From a virus, in IMG/VR virus record IMGVR_UViG_3300017725_000072, positions 1 through 23,455 of that record: a stretch of 23,455 bases of DNA. One strand, given 5' to 3'. How positions within the stretch are numbered: position 1 is the stretch's first letter; every line of letters starts with the position of its first letter. This document shows positions 1 to 6,579 of the stretch, piece after piece. The position numbers and the translations under genes were made by a program. The notes under the pieces were generated by a model that was not told where the DNA came from, did not search any database, and saw nothing but the letters and a program-made list of their open reading frames with translations.

Positions 1-273
1 AGTAAAGTATCATTAGAAAAAGATTTAGAGAATGCCTATTGTACTGTATCATATCAATCAACTGTCTGTATAGATTCAATTATGGCAGGTGTACCTAGTT
101 TTTGTGCAAATGAATCAATGAGTTTACCAGTATCATTAACAGACTTATCACAAATAAAAGATCCATTATATTGTGGCGAAAGACAAGAATGGATTGATTC
201 ATTATTAGCCAATCAATTTACAATGTCAGAAATCGAAGACGGAACGGCGTGGAAATATGTTAGTAACACATAA
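1..273 (+). CDS. GT-B-like glycosyltransferase-type protein, C-terminal fragment (5' end outside window)
   Basis: The reading frame is open from base 1, so this is the last 90 residues of a longer protein; an internal Met codon at 82 is not a convincing start. The segment CTVSYQSTVCIDSIMAGVP resembles the sugar-nucleotide-binding end of capsule-synthesis or KDO-transferase-like GT-B enzymes, where a serine/threonine loop precedes an 'alpha-helix plus G-x-P' turn. It is clearly paralogous to the C-terminus of the next gene: both end with NQFT-[M/L]-SEI-x-DGTA. A role in modifying host or virion surface glycans is inference. The end overlaps the next gene by 17 nt. Confidence 0.6.
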   Translation, partial: SKVSLEKDLENAYCTVSYQSTVCIDSIMAGVPSFCANESMSLPVSLTDLSQIKDPLYCGERQEWIDSLLANQFTMSEIEDGTAWKYVSNT

Positions 274-1063
274 GATAGCTTGGGACCAATGTTTGTCTAA
301 TCAAATATGGCCTGCCATAGAAAAAGGTTGGAAAGATGAAGATAGACCTATACATTTCTTTTGGGGTTTAGCAGGACAAAATAGAAAACATATTATAGAG
401 TGTAATGAAAAGAATGAAGAGTGGTGGTATGTAGATGTTGGTTATATTACTGAACAAATTACCAGATATCCTGTACCTAAAATTAATGATTACGATAAAA
501 CATATTTTAGAATTGTAAAAGGTGGTATTCATACTGTAGATGGTGTACCAGGATCCACAGAAAGAATACAAAAGTTAGAAAGTCAAGGTATAGATGTACA
601 CTTCAAAGGGTGGGGAGATGGCGAACATATATTATTATGTCCTTCATCACCAACTGTAACTATGCAAATAAATGGTATAACACAAAATCAATGGGTAGAA
701 GAAGTAACGAGTGAGATAAAAGCTTATACAAATAGACCAATAAAATTTAGAAATAAACCTAGACCAGAAAATGAATGGTGGGGAACTGATATAAAAGATG
801 ATTTAAAAAACTGTCATTGTTTGGTAACTAATATGTCATTGTCAGCCATAGACGCAATACTAAATCAAACACCAATAGTAACACACAAAAATAATGTTGC
901 CTCTGTATTATCAGATAGTATAAGAAATATAGAACAACCATTTAAACCTAGTAGAAAACAAGTACAACCATGGCTAAATATGTTATCACAAAATCAATTT
1001 ACTTTGTCAGAGATAGCTGATGGCACAGCATACATAGTATTAAATGAAAATAAGATATTATAA
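257..1063 (+). CDS. GT-B-like glycosyltransferase-type protein, paralogue of the upstream gene
   Basis: A 268-residue protein without signal peptide or membrane segment. The C-terminal third carries the stretch CHCLVTNMSLSAIDAILNQ followed by TPIVT, which fits the donor-binding helix-turn of GT-B polysaccharide enzymes (about residues 193-216). The last 25 residues match the fragment just upstream, including NQFTLSEIADGTA. The two genes therefore look like a tandem duplication that has diverged. The ATG at 257 lies inside the end of the upstream gene (17-nt overlap), suggesting translational coupling. No catalytic residues can be assigned by eye, and the acceptor and donor sugars are unknown. 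Confidence 0.6.
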   Translation: MLVTHKIAWDQCLSNQIWPAIEKGWKDEDRPIHFFWGLAGQNRKHIIECNEKNEEWWYVDVGYITEQITRYPVPKINDYDKTYFRIVKGGIHTVDGVPGSTERIQKLESQGIDVHFKGWGDGEHILLCPSSPTVTMQINGITQNQWVEEVTSEIKAYTNRPIKFRNKPRPENEWWGTDIKDDLKNCHCLVTNMSLSAIDAILNQTPIVTHKNNVASVLSDSIRNIEQPFKPSRKQVQPWLNMLSQNQFTLSEIADGTAYIVLNENKIL

Positions 1064-1292
1064 AGATATTAATGGTGCAAGATGGATAGGTTTCGGCCTA
1101 GCTATGTTGTCTGTCTTTATTTTATCTAGTGCGAATATATCTACTCAATGGGTAGGTTGGTTATTAAGTGTAGTTGCCTGTATGATGTGGGTCTATTTTG
1201 GTTATAAAGATAGAGATTGGCCTAGAACTTTGATGGAGTTTATGTATTTAATTTTTAGTATGAGGGCAATGTATAATTGGTTGATAGTATGA
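1044..1292 (+). CDS. small three-helix membrane protein (DUF6552-like)
   Basis: An 82-residue hydrophobic protein with three likely membrane helices (about residues 14-30, 35-52 and 62-80). A W..Y.GYKDRDWP loop lies between helices 2 and 3. It is a recognisable paralogue of the protein at 18590-18913: both have a STN or SANIS element before helix 2, a W-x-x-x-G-[Y/L]-x-x-[D/H]-[D/R]-[R/A] loop and a final x-x-W-[L/F]-I. The size and three-helix pattern recall PnuC or semiSWEET-like small transporters, but no diagnostic transport motif is visible, so function is open. It overlaps both neighbours (20 nt upstream, ATGA downstream). Confidence 0.65.
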   Translation: MKIRYYKDINGARWIGFGLAMLSVFILSSANISTQWVGWLLSVVACMMWVYFGYKDRDWPRTLMEFMYLIFSMRAMYNWLIV

Positions 1293-1954
1293 ATTTTGCT
1301 TGTGTTTGTTATGGTCAAAAATATTCTGTAGAGTATGTACAAAAACTCTATAACATGGTGCAAAGAAACACCACAGTAGACCATAAATTTTATGTGTTTA
1401 CAGATCATGTAAAAATGGAAAAAATGGTAGAAGGAAATATCATTGTAAAACAATTTCCTATGTTAGACTTACAAGGTTGGTGGAATAAAATGCAACTGTT
1501 TCATCCAGGTATTTTAGAAGGTGATACTTTGTATATGGATTTAGATGTAGTTATAACAGATAATATTGATTGTTTCTTTACATATAAACCAGAGGCTGAT
1601 TTTGTAGGTATGAATGACTTTAATCCATTATCAGGTCAGTTTAATTCTAGTGTAATGAGGTTTAAACCTGAGGTAATGAAAGATAAGTTATGGCAGCCAT
1701 TTATAGACGATAGACCAAAATACTTTAAAATGTTTGGAGATCAGGTGGCTATATCAGACTTGATAAAGAAAGAATCTGAAACATTTCCAGACGAGTGGAC
1801 ACAAAGCTATAAATGGTATGATAGAAAAGGTGAGAGATACCATAAATCAACTTGGACGTTTGAACATAATGGCGAATCGAAAGTTACCATATTCCACGGA
1901 TCACCAAATCCACATGAATCCGACAAGGAATGGATCAAAAATCACTGGAAATAA
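1289..1954 (+). CDS. DxD-containing GT-A glycosyltransferase-like protein
   Basis: A 221-residue protein. The ATG at 1289 forms an ATGA overlap with the upstream stop and is preferred to an in-frame TTG at 1277. Seen in the sequence: a Rossmann-like start (FACVCYG), the acidic DxD-type motif YMDLDVV at about residues 82-88, and a C-terminal FHG-x-P-x-PHE segment. This is the layout of GT8-like GT-A enzymes, where DxD binds the metal and nucleotide sugar and the late histidine completes the metal site. With the two GT-B-like genes upstream it forms a small glycan-modification cluster. The actual sugar and target are unknown. Confidence 0.72.
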   Translation: MNFACVCYGQKYSVEYVQKLYNMVQRNTTVDHKFYVFTDHVKMEKMVEGNIIVKQFPMLDLQGWWNKMQLFHPGILEGDTLYMDLDVVITDNIDCFFTYKPEADFVGMNDFNPLSGQFNSSVMRFKPEVMKDKLWQPFIDDRPKYFKMFGDQVAISDLIKKESETFPDEWTQSYKWYDRKGERYHKSTWTFEHNGESKVTIFHGSPNPHESDKEWIKNHWK

Positions 1955-1990
1955 CACTTTCCTAGCTGTGTCCAGGTGTCGCACCTAAAT

Positions 1991-2016
1991 AAACCATTGA
2001 TTTATAAGGGTTTTTT
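1991..2016 (+). terminator. weak candidate terminator after the glycosyltransferase cluster
   Basis: AAACC (1991-1995) can pair with GGTTT (2009-2013), followed by further T residues to 2016. A second small hairpin (AGGTG/CACCT, 1974-1986) lies just before it. Stems are only 5 bp and the loop is long, so this is a weak call supported mainly by position, between a gene end and a new promoter. Confidence 0.3.
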
Positions 2017-2040
2017 ATTATAAAAAAGTTAAAAAAAGGC

Positions 2041-2069
2041 TTGCAAACCTCAGCGTTTTCATGTATAGT
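2041..2069 (+). promoter_or_regulatory. sigma70-like promoter, apparently leaderless start at 2076
   Basis: -35 TTGCAA at 2041-2046, exactly 17 nt, then -10 TATAGT at 2064-2069. The -10 box lies on top of the first possible ATG (2061), so that codon should not be in the transcript. The next in-frame ATG at 2076 begins 7 nt after the box, where transcription would be expected to start. Confidence 0.6.
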
Positions 2070-2075
2070 ATAGAT

Positions 2076-2480
2076 ATGTTAACGAAAAAAGGCACACTAC
2101 ATCTGGTTTATGCCAGAGAATATTACGATAGTGAAGAAAAATACGATCCTTATTTCTTCTCTTATCATACAATTTTTAGAAACTTACCGTTATCACAACT
2201 TAATAGATTAAATTCTAAATCTCTTAAAGAGAAAGTAAAAGCTTTCTGTGATAAGAACTACAAAGAAACTGCTAGTAACTTTACAGGTACTAGTAAAGTT
2301 GAAATGATAAGTGGTGATGAATACTATAGAACATACGGTGAAGTTTATGATCTATCAGGTTATCCTGATGACAACCATTTACATAACGATTATGGTCAAT
2401 TTTACAAAAGACAATTTTTTAAATACGATTTTGATAAAGAACTAACACAACAAGTTATAAAGGAGAATACTGTACGATGA
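2076..2480 (+). CDS. hypothetical phage protein
   Basis: A 134-residue soluble protein rich in Tyr, Lys and Asp, with no motif I recognise. The ATG at 2061 is in the same frame and gives five extra residues. That codon falls inside the promoter (-10 box at 2064-2069), so 2076 is the better start, probably on a leaderless mRNA. No Shine-Dalgarno sequence precedes either ATG. The 3' end overlaps the next gene by ATGA. It is the first gene after a promoter and starts a run of small early-type genes. Confidence 0.65.
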   Translation: MLTKKGTLHLVYAREYYDSEEKYDPYFFSYHTIFRNLPLSQLNRLNSKSLKEKVKAFCDKNYKETASNFTGTSKVEMISGDEYYRTYGEVYDLSGYPDDNHLHNDYGQFYKRQFFKYDFDKELTQQVIKENTVR

Positions 2481-2794
2481 ATTTATTAGACTATGCTAAC
2501 TTTAAATTAGATGATTACGAGCCAAGTAATTTTAGAGAGTTACTTGTTAAAGAAGCTACGAATGCTTACAAAGCATATACGGAGGGAAGGGTGGTTGAAA
2601 TGGTAAATAATGTACCAGTAGAAACCTCAGTATCAACAGTAGTTGAATATTTTAGTGAAGCATTAAGTCAGATGGATAGAACACATGAAGTTTTTGAAGA
2701 CATTAATTATACTACAATAATGGATGATTTAATGTTGTATGTAGATGAAAACAATATTGCTCTAAAAAAACATAATAACAAAACAATACATTAA
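2477..2794 (+). CDS. hypothetical acidic phage protein
   Basis: A 105-residue protein with many Glu/Asp and Asn residues and predicted to be mostly helical. There is no signal peptide or recognised domain. The start is fixed by the ATGA overlap with the preceding gene, and a purine-rich AAAGGAG lies about 13 nt upstream. It is part of the operon running from the promoter at 2041. No function assigned. Confidence 0.65.
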   Translation: MNLLDYANFKLDDYEPSNFRELLVKEATNAYKAYTEGRVVEMVNNVPVETSVSTVVEYFSEALSQMDRTHEVFEDINYTTIMDDLMLYVDENNIALKKHNNKTIH

Positions 2795-2801
2795 GGATAA
2801 T

Positions 2802-3062
2802 ATGAAATATAACGAAGATAAAATAGTAAAAGAAATCGGAGATTACATCAAAGGTACTTATGGTGAACACTATAGTACAACAAAAGATGGTTTCCAAGTA
2901 CAAGATATGTTAAGACAATTAGGTATTGCAAATGATTTTTGCCATGCCAATGCAATTAAATATCTTTGTAGATATGGTAAAAAAGGCGGTAAGAACCGTA
3001 AAGACTTATTAAAGGCTGTACACTACATTGTGCTTTTAATGAGTGGTGACGATAGTAAATAA
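2802..3062 (+). CDS. DUF3310 family protein (phage nucleotide-kinase-associated domain)
   Basis: An 86-residue protein whose central segment FCHANAIKYLCRYGKKGG (about residues 46-63), followed by a DLLKAVHYIVLL helix, is the hallmark of DUF3310. That domain is widespread in phages. It also occurs in T7 gp1.7, a nucleotide kinase, so a role in nucleotide metabolism is plausible but not shown for a stand-alone domain of this size. AAGGAT lies close to the start codon. It sits among small early-type genes. Confidence 0.8.
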   Translation: MKYNEDKIVKEIGDYIKGTYGEHYSTTKDGFQVQDMLRQLGIANDFCHANAIKYLCRYGKKGGKNRKDLLKAVHYIVLLMSGDDSK

Positions 3063-3077
3063 CAAAAGGAGAACACT

Positions 3078-3314
3078 ATGATAATTAATGTAGGTGATAC
3101 AATAGAAGATAACAGAGGCAGACAAGGTGAGATTGTCAATATAGGTATTGCAACCGAAAGAACCGATATAGCTGCTGAGAATGATACAAGTTTGAATGCT
3201 CAAACATATGATACAGAGTTAGGTTATACAGGTGCAATAACATTTGGTAGTAACTGGTGCTATTTTGAACAGATTGAGAAAATAGTAAAAAGAAAACAAG
3301 ACGATACGGAGTAA
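3078..3314 (+). CDS. small conserved phage protein with SH3/KOW-like N-terminus
   Basis: A 78-residue protein beginning with a V-G-D-T-I-E-D-N-R-G-R-Q-G-E-I-V strand pattern, the kind of five-stranded barrel start seen in SH3 or KOW-like folds. It ends with a GAITFGSNWCYFEQIEK segment. A strong SD (AAAGGAG) precedes the ATG at 3078. The pattern feels familiar from marine T4-like phages, but I cannot name a function. No membrane segment or catalytic motif is visible. Confidence 0.65.
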   Translation: MIINVGDTIEDNRGRQGEIVNIGIATERTDIAAENDTSLNAQTYDTELGYTGAITFGSNWCYFEQIEKIVKRKQDDTE

Positions 3315-3317
3315 ATT

Positions 3318-3515
3318 ATGATACAAGAAATAGCAACAATAGATGTGATTAACCTGGCTTTAAAAGATTTAAACGAGGGTAAAGTCGATGTGGCAAAAGA
3401 AACATTGACTAACTACAGAGATAAAATTCAACACCAAGTAGATGAGTTTGATAAATGGGCTGAAACACAATCAGACATAGATACTCAGATTTCACTAGAT
3501 TTAGAGGGAAACTAG
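3318..3515 (+). CDS. small helical phage protein of unknown function
   Basis: A 65-residue, acidic, probably all-helical protein starting 3 nt after the previous stop, with GGAG overlapping the end of that gene as its ribosome-binding site. The sequence VINLALKDLNEGKVDVAKETL looks like a short TPR-like or coiled-coil hairpin, which is inference from amphipathic spacing only. It is the last gene of the run that starts at 2076; an intergenic region with terminator-like and promoter elements follows. Confidence 0.6.
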   Translation: MIQEIATIDVINLALKDLNEGKVDVAKETLTNYRDKIQHQVDEFDKWAETQSDIDTQISLDLEGN

Positions 3516-3554
3516 GTGTACTTAGACCTTAGAACAGCTACGATTCGCTACTCC

Positions 3555-3610
3555 AGCGCCATCCTAGACGCTTTTTTCCTGCCGAAAAGCAGTAAAATCA
3601 ACGTTTTTTT
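3555..3610 (+). terminator. weak tandem terminator candidates in the 3516-3677 intergenic region
   Basis: Two short hairpins are followed by T tracts: AGCG (3555-3558)/CGCT (3569-3572) with T to 3577, and CTGC (3579-3582)/GCAG (3589-3592) with T7 at 3604-3610. Stems are only 4 bp, so each alone is weak. Their position just before a clear promoter supports a transcription boundary. The rest of the gap shows no ORF. Confidence 0.35.
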
Positions 3611-3615
3611 AAGGC

Positions 3616-3644
3616 TTGACATTTTAAACGATTTATGGTAGGAT
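3616..3644 (+). promoter_or_regulatory. sigma70-like promoter for the 3678 operon
   Basis: -35 TTGACA (perfect) at 3616-3621, 17-nt spacer, -10 TAGGAT at 3639-3644. The predicted leader of about 27 nt contains AAAGGAAAA before the ATG at 3678. It contains ATATATTAAC followed by AAAGG, a pattern also seen in the leader of the gene at 9100. Confidence 0.75.
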
Positions 3645-3677
3645 ATAAGAATATATTAACAACGAAAGGAAAACACT

Positions 3678-4004
3678 ATGCAAAAATCAGAATTTAGATA
3701 CAACCAAGACACTTTATTTGCCGAATTTCAAGTGGCAAAAGATAAAGATATTAAGTTATCTAAAAAGAAATCTGAACACGATCAATTTAAAAACCGTGTA
3801 CAGTTTTGTAAGGATCACATTTCATTAAGACAGGTGAATCCAGAAGTTTACGAACACTTAGATGTAAACTTTACAAATTTATTAGAGGCGTATTCAGCCC
3901 CTAATCCTAGAGACCATTTCTATCTAAAGGTATTTGGTAAAACATATGCTGAGAAAATGGCTGAACAAGAGGCTGAAGATATATCAGTTAACGATAAAGA
4001 ATAA
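3678..4004 (+). CDS. hypothetical phage protein
   Basis: A 108-residue soluble, charged protein (many Lys, Asp and Glu), probably helical, with no recognised motif. It is the first gene behind a good sigma70-like promoter, with SD AAAGGAAAA about 8 nt upstream of the ATG. The stop overlaps the next start (TAATG). Its position suggests early expression. No function can be assigned. Confidence 0.65.
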   Translation: MQKSEFRYNQDTLFAEFQVAKDKDIKLSKKKSEHDQFKNRVQFCKDHISLRQVNPEVYEHLDVNFTNLLEAYSAPNPRDHFYLKVFGKTYAEKMAEQEAEDISVNDKE

Positions 4005-4381
4005 TGGCTATTATATACACAAATAATTCTAGTGGTGCTATTCGTAGGTTGAAATCTAAAAAACCTACGAAGAGTTACTTAGAAGCTCTTGTTAAACATA
4101 TCAAGTGGTTGAGATCAAAAGGTTTCAATGTAAATGATAATGGCAAGATTATACTATCTAAGAGAAAAACTGTTATGAGTTTAGGTGTATCATATGTAGA
4201 TCAACCAAAAGAAGAAGTAAAAACAAATGCGTTTATGGGTAACGGTAAACAAATATCTTGGAAAGAAAAACAAGAAAGATTAGAAATCAGTAAACAATAC
4301 TCTATAGCGCCAGCTTACAACAAAGGCCCTTACATGGTAGTTGCTAAAGAAGATATCAAAACGGCCGGGAGAAAAGTTTAA
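4004..4381 (+). CDS. hypothetical basic phage protein
   Basis: A 125-residue, strongly basic protein (Lys-rich, several Arg), consistent with nucleic-acid binding, though no known domain is visible. Features are a positively charged N-terminus containing SSGAIRRLKSKKPTKSY, a central amphipathic helix and a C-terminal YNKGPYMVVAKEDIK segment. The start overlaps the stop of the upstream gene by one base, and the stop overlaps the next ATG by one base, so translation is likely coupled. Function unknown. Confidence 0.65.
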   Translation: MAIIYTNNSSGAIRRLKSKKPTKSYLEALVKHIKWLRSKGFNVNDNGKIILSKRKTVMSLGVSYVDQPKEEVKTNAFMGNGKQISWKEKQERLEISKQYSIAPAYNKGPYMVVAKEDIKTAGRKV

Positions 4382-4569
4382 TGTTACATAAGATAAGTGA
4401 TTTTTGTAAAAAGATTGATGGTATAAAAAAACTTAGTGATGATTTATACAATATAAAGTATAATAATCCAAAAACTGAGGCAAGAGATAAAGAAATCGAT
4501 AACTTAATACAAGATATACAATCACAATGTTTAATAATTTCAAAAGACACAATGCCATATGATAAGTAA
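4381..4569 (+). CDS. small helical phage protein
   Basis: A 62-residue, charged, probably coiled-coil protein. The start overlaps the upstream stop by one base (TAATG), and GGGAG lies about 12 nt before the ATG inside the upstream gene. It overlaps the following lipoprotein gene by 11 nt. No motif recognised. The tight coupling suggests it is translated together with the envelope genes downstream. Confidence 0.6.
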   Translation: MLHKISDFCKKIDGIKKLSDDLYNIKYNNPKTEARDKEIDNLIQDIQSQCLIISKDTMPYDK

Positions 4570-5035
4570 AAAGATTATAATTTTATTATCAACACTACTT
4601 ATTGCTAGTGGTTGTGCGAATAGATCACAAACAGGTGCTGTATTAGGTGGTGCAACCACAACAGCAGCTTGTGTACAAATGCAAGTAAACGATCCATATC
4701 TAATAGCTACTTGTGCTATAGTTGGTTCTTTTGCAGGTGCAGAAATTATGTACAATTCAGATTATGATGTACACAATGCCGTATTCGTAGACCATTTAAA
4801 TACGGCGCCAGGTTACGGTCAGAGTTATACAAACTGGTACAATGGCAAAACAGGTAATAGTGGTATTATCAAAGTAAATAGAAGTTACTTAAAGGGTCCA
4901 ATCAAGTGTAAAGATTATACAGCTACTGTAGATATTACAAACAACTGGCCTCTTTTAGGTATTGGTGGTGTTAATAGAAAAGAAGTATTTGGTACTGCTT
5001 GTCAAACACCAGACGGACAATGGTTTGAAGGATAA
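4559..5035 (+). CDS. lipoprotein resembling 17-kDa surface antigen (glycine-zipper 2TM type)
   Basis: A 158-residue protein with an N-terminal hydrophobic signal and a lipobox ASGC with Cys19 as the lipidation site. Residues about 25-65 are Gly/Ala-rich (GAVLGGATT, later GSFAGAEIMY) like the glycine-zipper domain of the rickettsial 17-kDa surface antigen family. The C-terminus fits the same family: a CKDY segment (117-120) and FGTACQTPDGQW (144-155), resembling the 'C-R-x-Y...G-x-A-C-R-x-x-D-G-x-W' end of those antigens. It would sit in the outer membrane. A phage copy suggests acquisition from an alphaproteobacterial host and a role in envelope modification or superinfection control (inference). 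Confidence 0.7.
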   Translation: MISKKIIILLSTLLIASGCANRSQTGAVLGGATTTAACVQMQVNDPYLIATCAIVGSFAGAEIMYNSDYDVHNAVFVDHLNTAPGYGQSYTNWYNGKTGNSGIIKVNRSYLKGPIKCKDYTATVDITNNWPLLGIGGVNRKEVFGTACQTPDGQWFEG

Positions 5036-5036
5036 T

Positions 5037-5453
5037 ATGAAATACAACGATAGAATTAGAGAATACTCAAAAGGCATATACACAGCAGGTAAAATTGTGG
5101 CTATAACAATTATAATAGGTTTTATAGTTGCGTGGTCGTTTAGTGCATATGGTGAGGAACAAGTTTATACAAAAATTAAAACAATAGAACCTGCCGAAGT
5201 AAACGGACAATATTGTTTTGTTAAGATAACTATAAAAGAAGTTAATGATGAAGTTATCAAAGAAGAAATTTTAGAGTGTGCCGATGGCAAAAAAGGTATC
5301 GATACACCAGGATATTGGGAGCTATTTGCTCAATACTACTATAGAGATGTTAATACACCAGATTATTGCAGATACTATAGTCGTTCCAATCATGCTTTCA
5401 AGTCGTTTGGGAAAGTATGTTTAATGATAAACGGTGAATGGGAGGTACAATGA
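5037..5453 (+). CDS. membrane-anchored or exported protein of unknown function
   Basis: A 138-residue protein. The ATG at 5037, one base after the upstream stop and preceded by GAAGGATAA, is preferred to an in-frame upstream codon at 4962. One hydrophobic segment (about residues 17-38) acts as a signal anchor or signal peptide, with possible cleavage after SAYG. The rest is periplasmic, with Cys residues in YCF, LEC, DYC and VCL contexts that could form disulfides. It sits between two lipoprotein genes, which suggests an envelope function. No family recognised. Confidence 0.6.
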   Translation: MKYNDRIREYSKGIYTAGKIVAITIIIGFIVAWSFSAYGEEQVYTKIKTIEPAEVNGQYCFVKITIKEVNDEVIKEEILECADGKKGIDTPGYWELFAQYYYRDVNTPDYCRYYSRSNHAFKSFGKVCLMINGEWEVQ

Positions 5454-5590
5454 TTAAGAATATAATCATAATAGCTCTTGTAATTACTATATTATATGAT
5501 GTGTCCAGCGATGACGCTTGGACATGGGTTCAATCCACGCTTGACTTTTTGCAAGAAGTAGTATATAGTATGAATGGGAGTGTAAAGTAA
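5450..5590 (+). CDS. 46-residue single-TM peptide gene with an embedded promoter
   Basis: A short ORF starting with an ATGA overlap and a strong SD (GGGAGG), and ending exactly where the next ATG begins. The peptide has a hydrophobic N-terminus (MIKNIIIIALVITILY) and a soluble tail containing STLDFLQEVVYS. Its 3' third doubles as the promoter at 5541-5569, and a hairpin lies in its middle. Good coupling at both ends supports translation. Function unknown; small membrane peptides of this kind can be lysis or envelope modulators (inference). Confidence 0.6.
   Translation: MIKNIIIIALVITILYDVSSDDAWTWVQSTLDFLQEVVYSMNGSVK
5502..5524 (+). other. stable hairpin inside the 46-residue ORF
   Basis: TGTCCAGCG (5502-5510), loop ATGA, then CGC-T-TGGACA (5515-5524). 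This gives 9 bp with one bulged T. It lies 17 nt upstream of the internal promoter and has no T tract, so it is not a typical terminator. Confidence 0.45.
5541..5569 (+). promoter_or_regulatory. sigma70-like promoter inside the 3' end of the small ORF
   Basis: -35 TTGACT at 5541-5546, 17-nt spacer, -10 TATAGT at 5564-5569. The predicted start near 5576 gives a leader of about 15 nt carrying GGGAG before the ATG at 5591. The 18 nt at 5534-5551 are identical to 20189-20206, where another promoter lies. Confidence 0.75.
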
Positions 5591-6226
5591 ATGAATAAAA
5601 TGTTAAAAAATATAACTTTAGTCGTTACTGCTTTGGCTTTAGGTGCTTGTTCAACTAACACCTACAAGATTAAAAGTGAGAATGGTAAAGTTTTAAATAA
5701 AGTTCCTGAATGGTACATGGCTGATATTGCAGAAAAGAAAGCCTGTGATCTCAAAATCTTTGATACAAAAGATAATGAAAAGCAATGTATATTCGGTGTA
5801 GCAACGGCAGTATCGCCAGACCTACAGCTCGCAATTGAAAAGGCTAAGATGTTAGCTAAATCTGAATTAGCAGATATTATCAAAGGCGAAATGAATAAAC
5901 AATCAAAACAATTCATCACAGAGTTGGGTAAAACAGAAACTAAGACGGTTGTAACCGAAGTAGAATCTACCTTAATTAATATAATTAAGAATACTCCTGT
6001 GAGAGGTTATGAAATCTTTGAACAAGATGTAACATTAACTGATAAGGGTTACTACCGTGCATGGGTAGGGTTAAGATTACCATTAGGTGATTTTAATAAG
6101 ATGTATGACTATAATATTGACCAGGCTGTTGACGCCCACAATATAAAGTTACAATCTGATAATGCTTATAATGAATTGTTATCAAAAGTAGATGATGGAA
6201 AAAATGAAAATACAAATATACAGTAA
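5591..6226 (+). CDS. LPP20-like lipoprotein
   Basis: A 211-residue protein with a signal sequence and lipobox LGAC (lipidated Cys20). After it comes P-E-W-Y (about 39-42), then CIFGVATAVSPDLQLAIEKA and a long helix AKSELADIIKGEM. This is the order found in LPP20-family lipoproteins (P-x-W, an [I/Y]-x-G-V-[G/A] strand, then A-rich helices). The C-terminal part, with YYRAWVGLRLPL, fits the same fold. It probably lies on the periplasmic side of the outer membrane. It has its own promoter at 5541. LPP20 domains are often associated with outer-membrane assembly or secretion proteins; the role in a phage is unknown. Confidence 0.65.
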   Translation: MNKMLKNITLVVTALALGACSTNTYKIKSENGKVLNKVPEWYMADIAEKKACDLKIFDTKDNEKQCIFGVATAVSPDLQLAIEKAKMLAKSELADIIKGEMNKQSKQFITELGKTETKTVVTEVESTLINIIKNTPVRGYEIFEQDVTLTDKGYYRAWVGLRLPLGDFNKMYDYNIDQAVDAHNIKLQSDNAYNELLSKVDDGKNENTNIQ

Positions 6227-6473
6227 ACCAAACTGTGTCTATTGTAATAAGGCAAAGGCCTTAGTAAAAGGCCTTAACTTAGAATACGAAGAATTAATGT
6301 TTGGTAAAGACTTTAGTTCACCTGAAGAATTATATGAGGCCATTGGTAAAAAAGTTAGAACAATGCCTCAGATTAAGATTGAAGGAGAATTAGTTGGTGG
6401 TTATAACCAATTGGTAGAATACTTTGTAGAAAAAGGTAAAGTTAATTATCAAGGTCAGATTATAAATGAGTGA
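6204..6473 (+). CDS. glutaredoxin
   Basis: An 89-residue thioredoxin-fold protein. The start at 6204 gives the usual glutaredoxin opening MKIQIYSKPN; an in-frame ATG at 6192 would add four residues. Active site CVYC at residues 11-14, cis-proline motif TMP at 53-55 and the GGY glutathione-binding turn at 65-67 are all present. Length is normal for the family. It would reduce disulfides using glutathione, most likely as electron donor to ribonucleotide reductase, as for T4 NrdC and other phage glutaredoxins (inference). It overlaps the upstream lipoprotein gene by 23 nt. Confidence 0.88.
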   Translation: MKIQIYSKPNCVYCNKAKALVKGLNLEYEELMFGKDFSSPEELYEAIGKKVRTMPQIKIEGELVGGYNQLVEYFVEKGKVNYQGQIINE

Positions 6474-6579
6474 TGAAGACGCTAAAATTATACAGTTTCC
6501 TACTAATAGGATTACTAGGCCTGTAGAGCGACCTGATTCAAAAGAAGATGTACAATTTAAAAGAAGAATTGAAAAATAA
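6466..6579 (+). CDS. N-terminal part of a conserved phage protein, ended by an in-frame TAA
   Basis: Thirty-seven codons starting at 6466 (overlapping the glutaredoxin end by 8 nt) and stopping at TAA 6577-6579. The peptide begins MSDEDAKIIQFPTNRITRP, and the IIxFPTNR opening looks like the start of a larger marine T4-like phage protein. The same frame stays open after the TAA to 6945, and the downstream segment has no good start of its own. The simplest reading is one gene interrupted by a single stop, for example GAA or CAA changed to TAA. Confidence 0.6.
   Translation: MSDEDAKIIQFPTNRITRPVERPDSKEDVQFKRRIEK

Noticed and set aside
1985-1991. CTAAATA, similar to a late-promoter variant of marine T4-like phages
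   Set aside because: It is more than 80 nt from the nearest start codon, and a clear sigma70-like promoter lies between.
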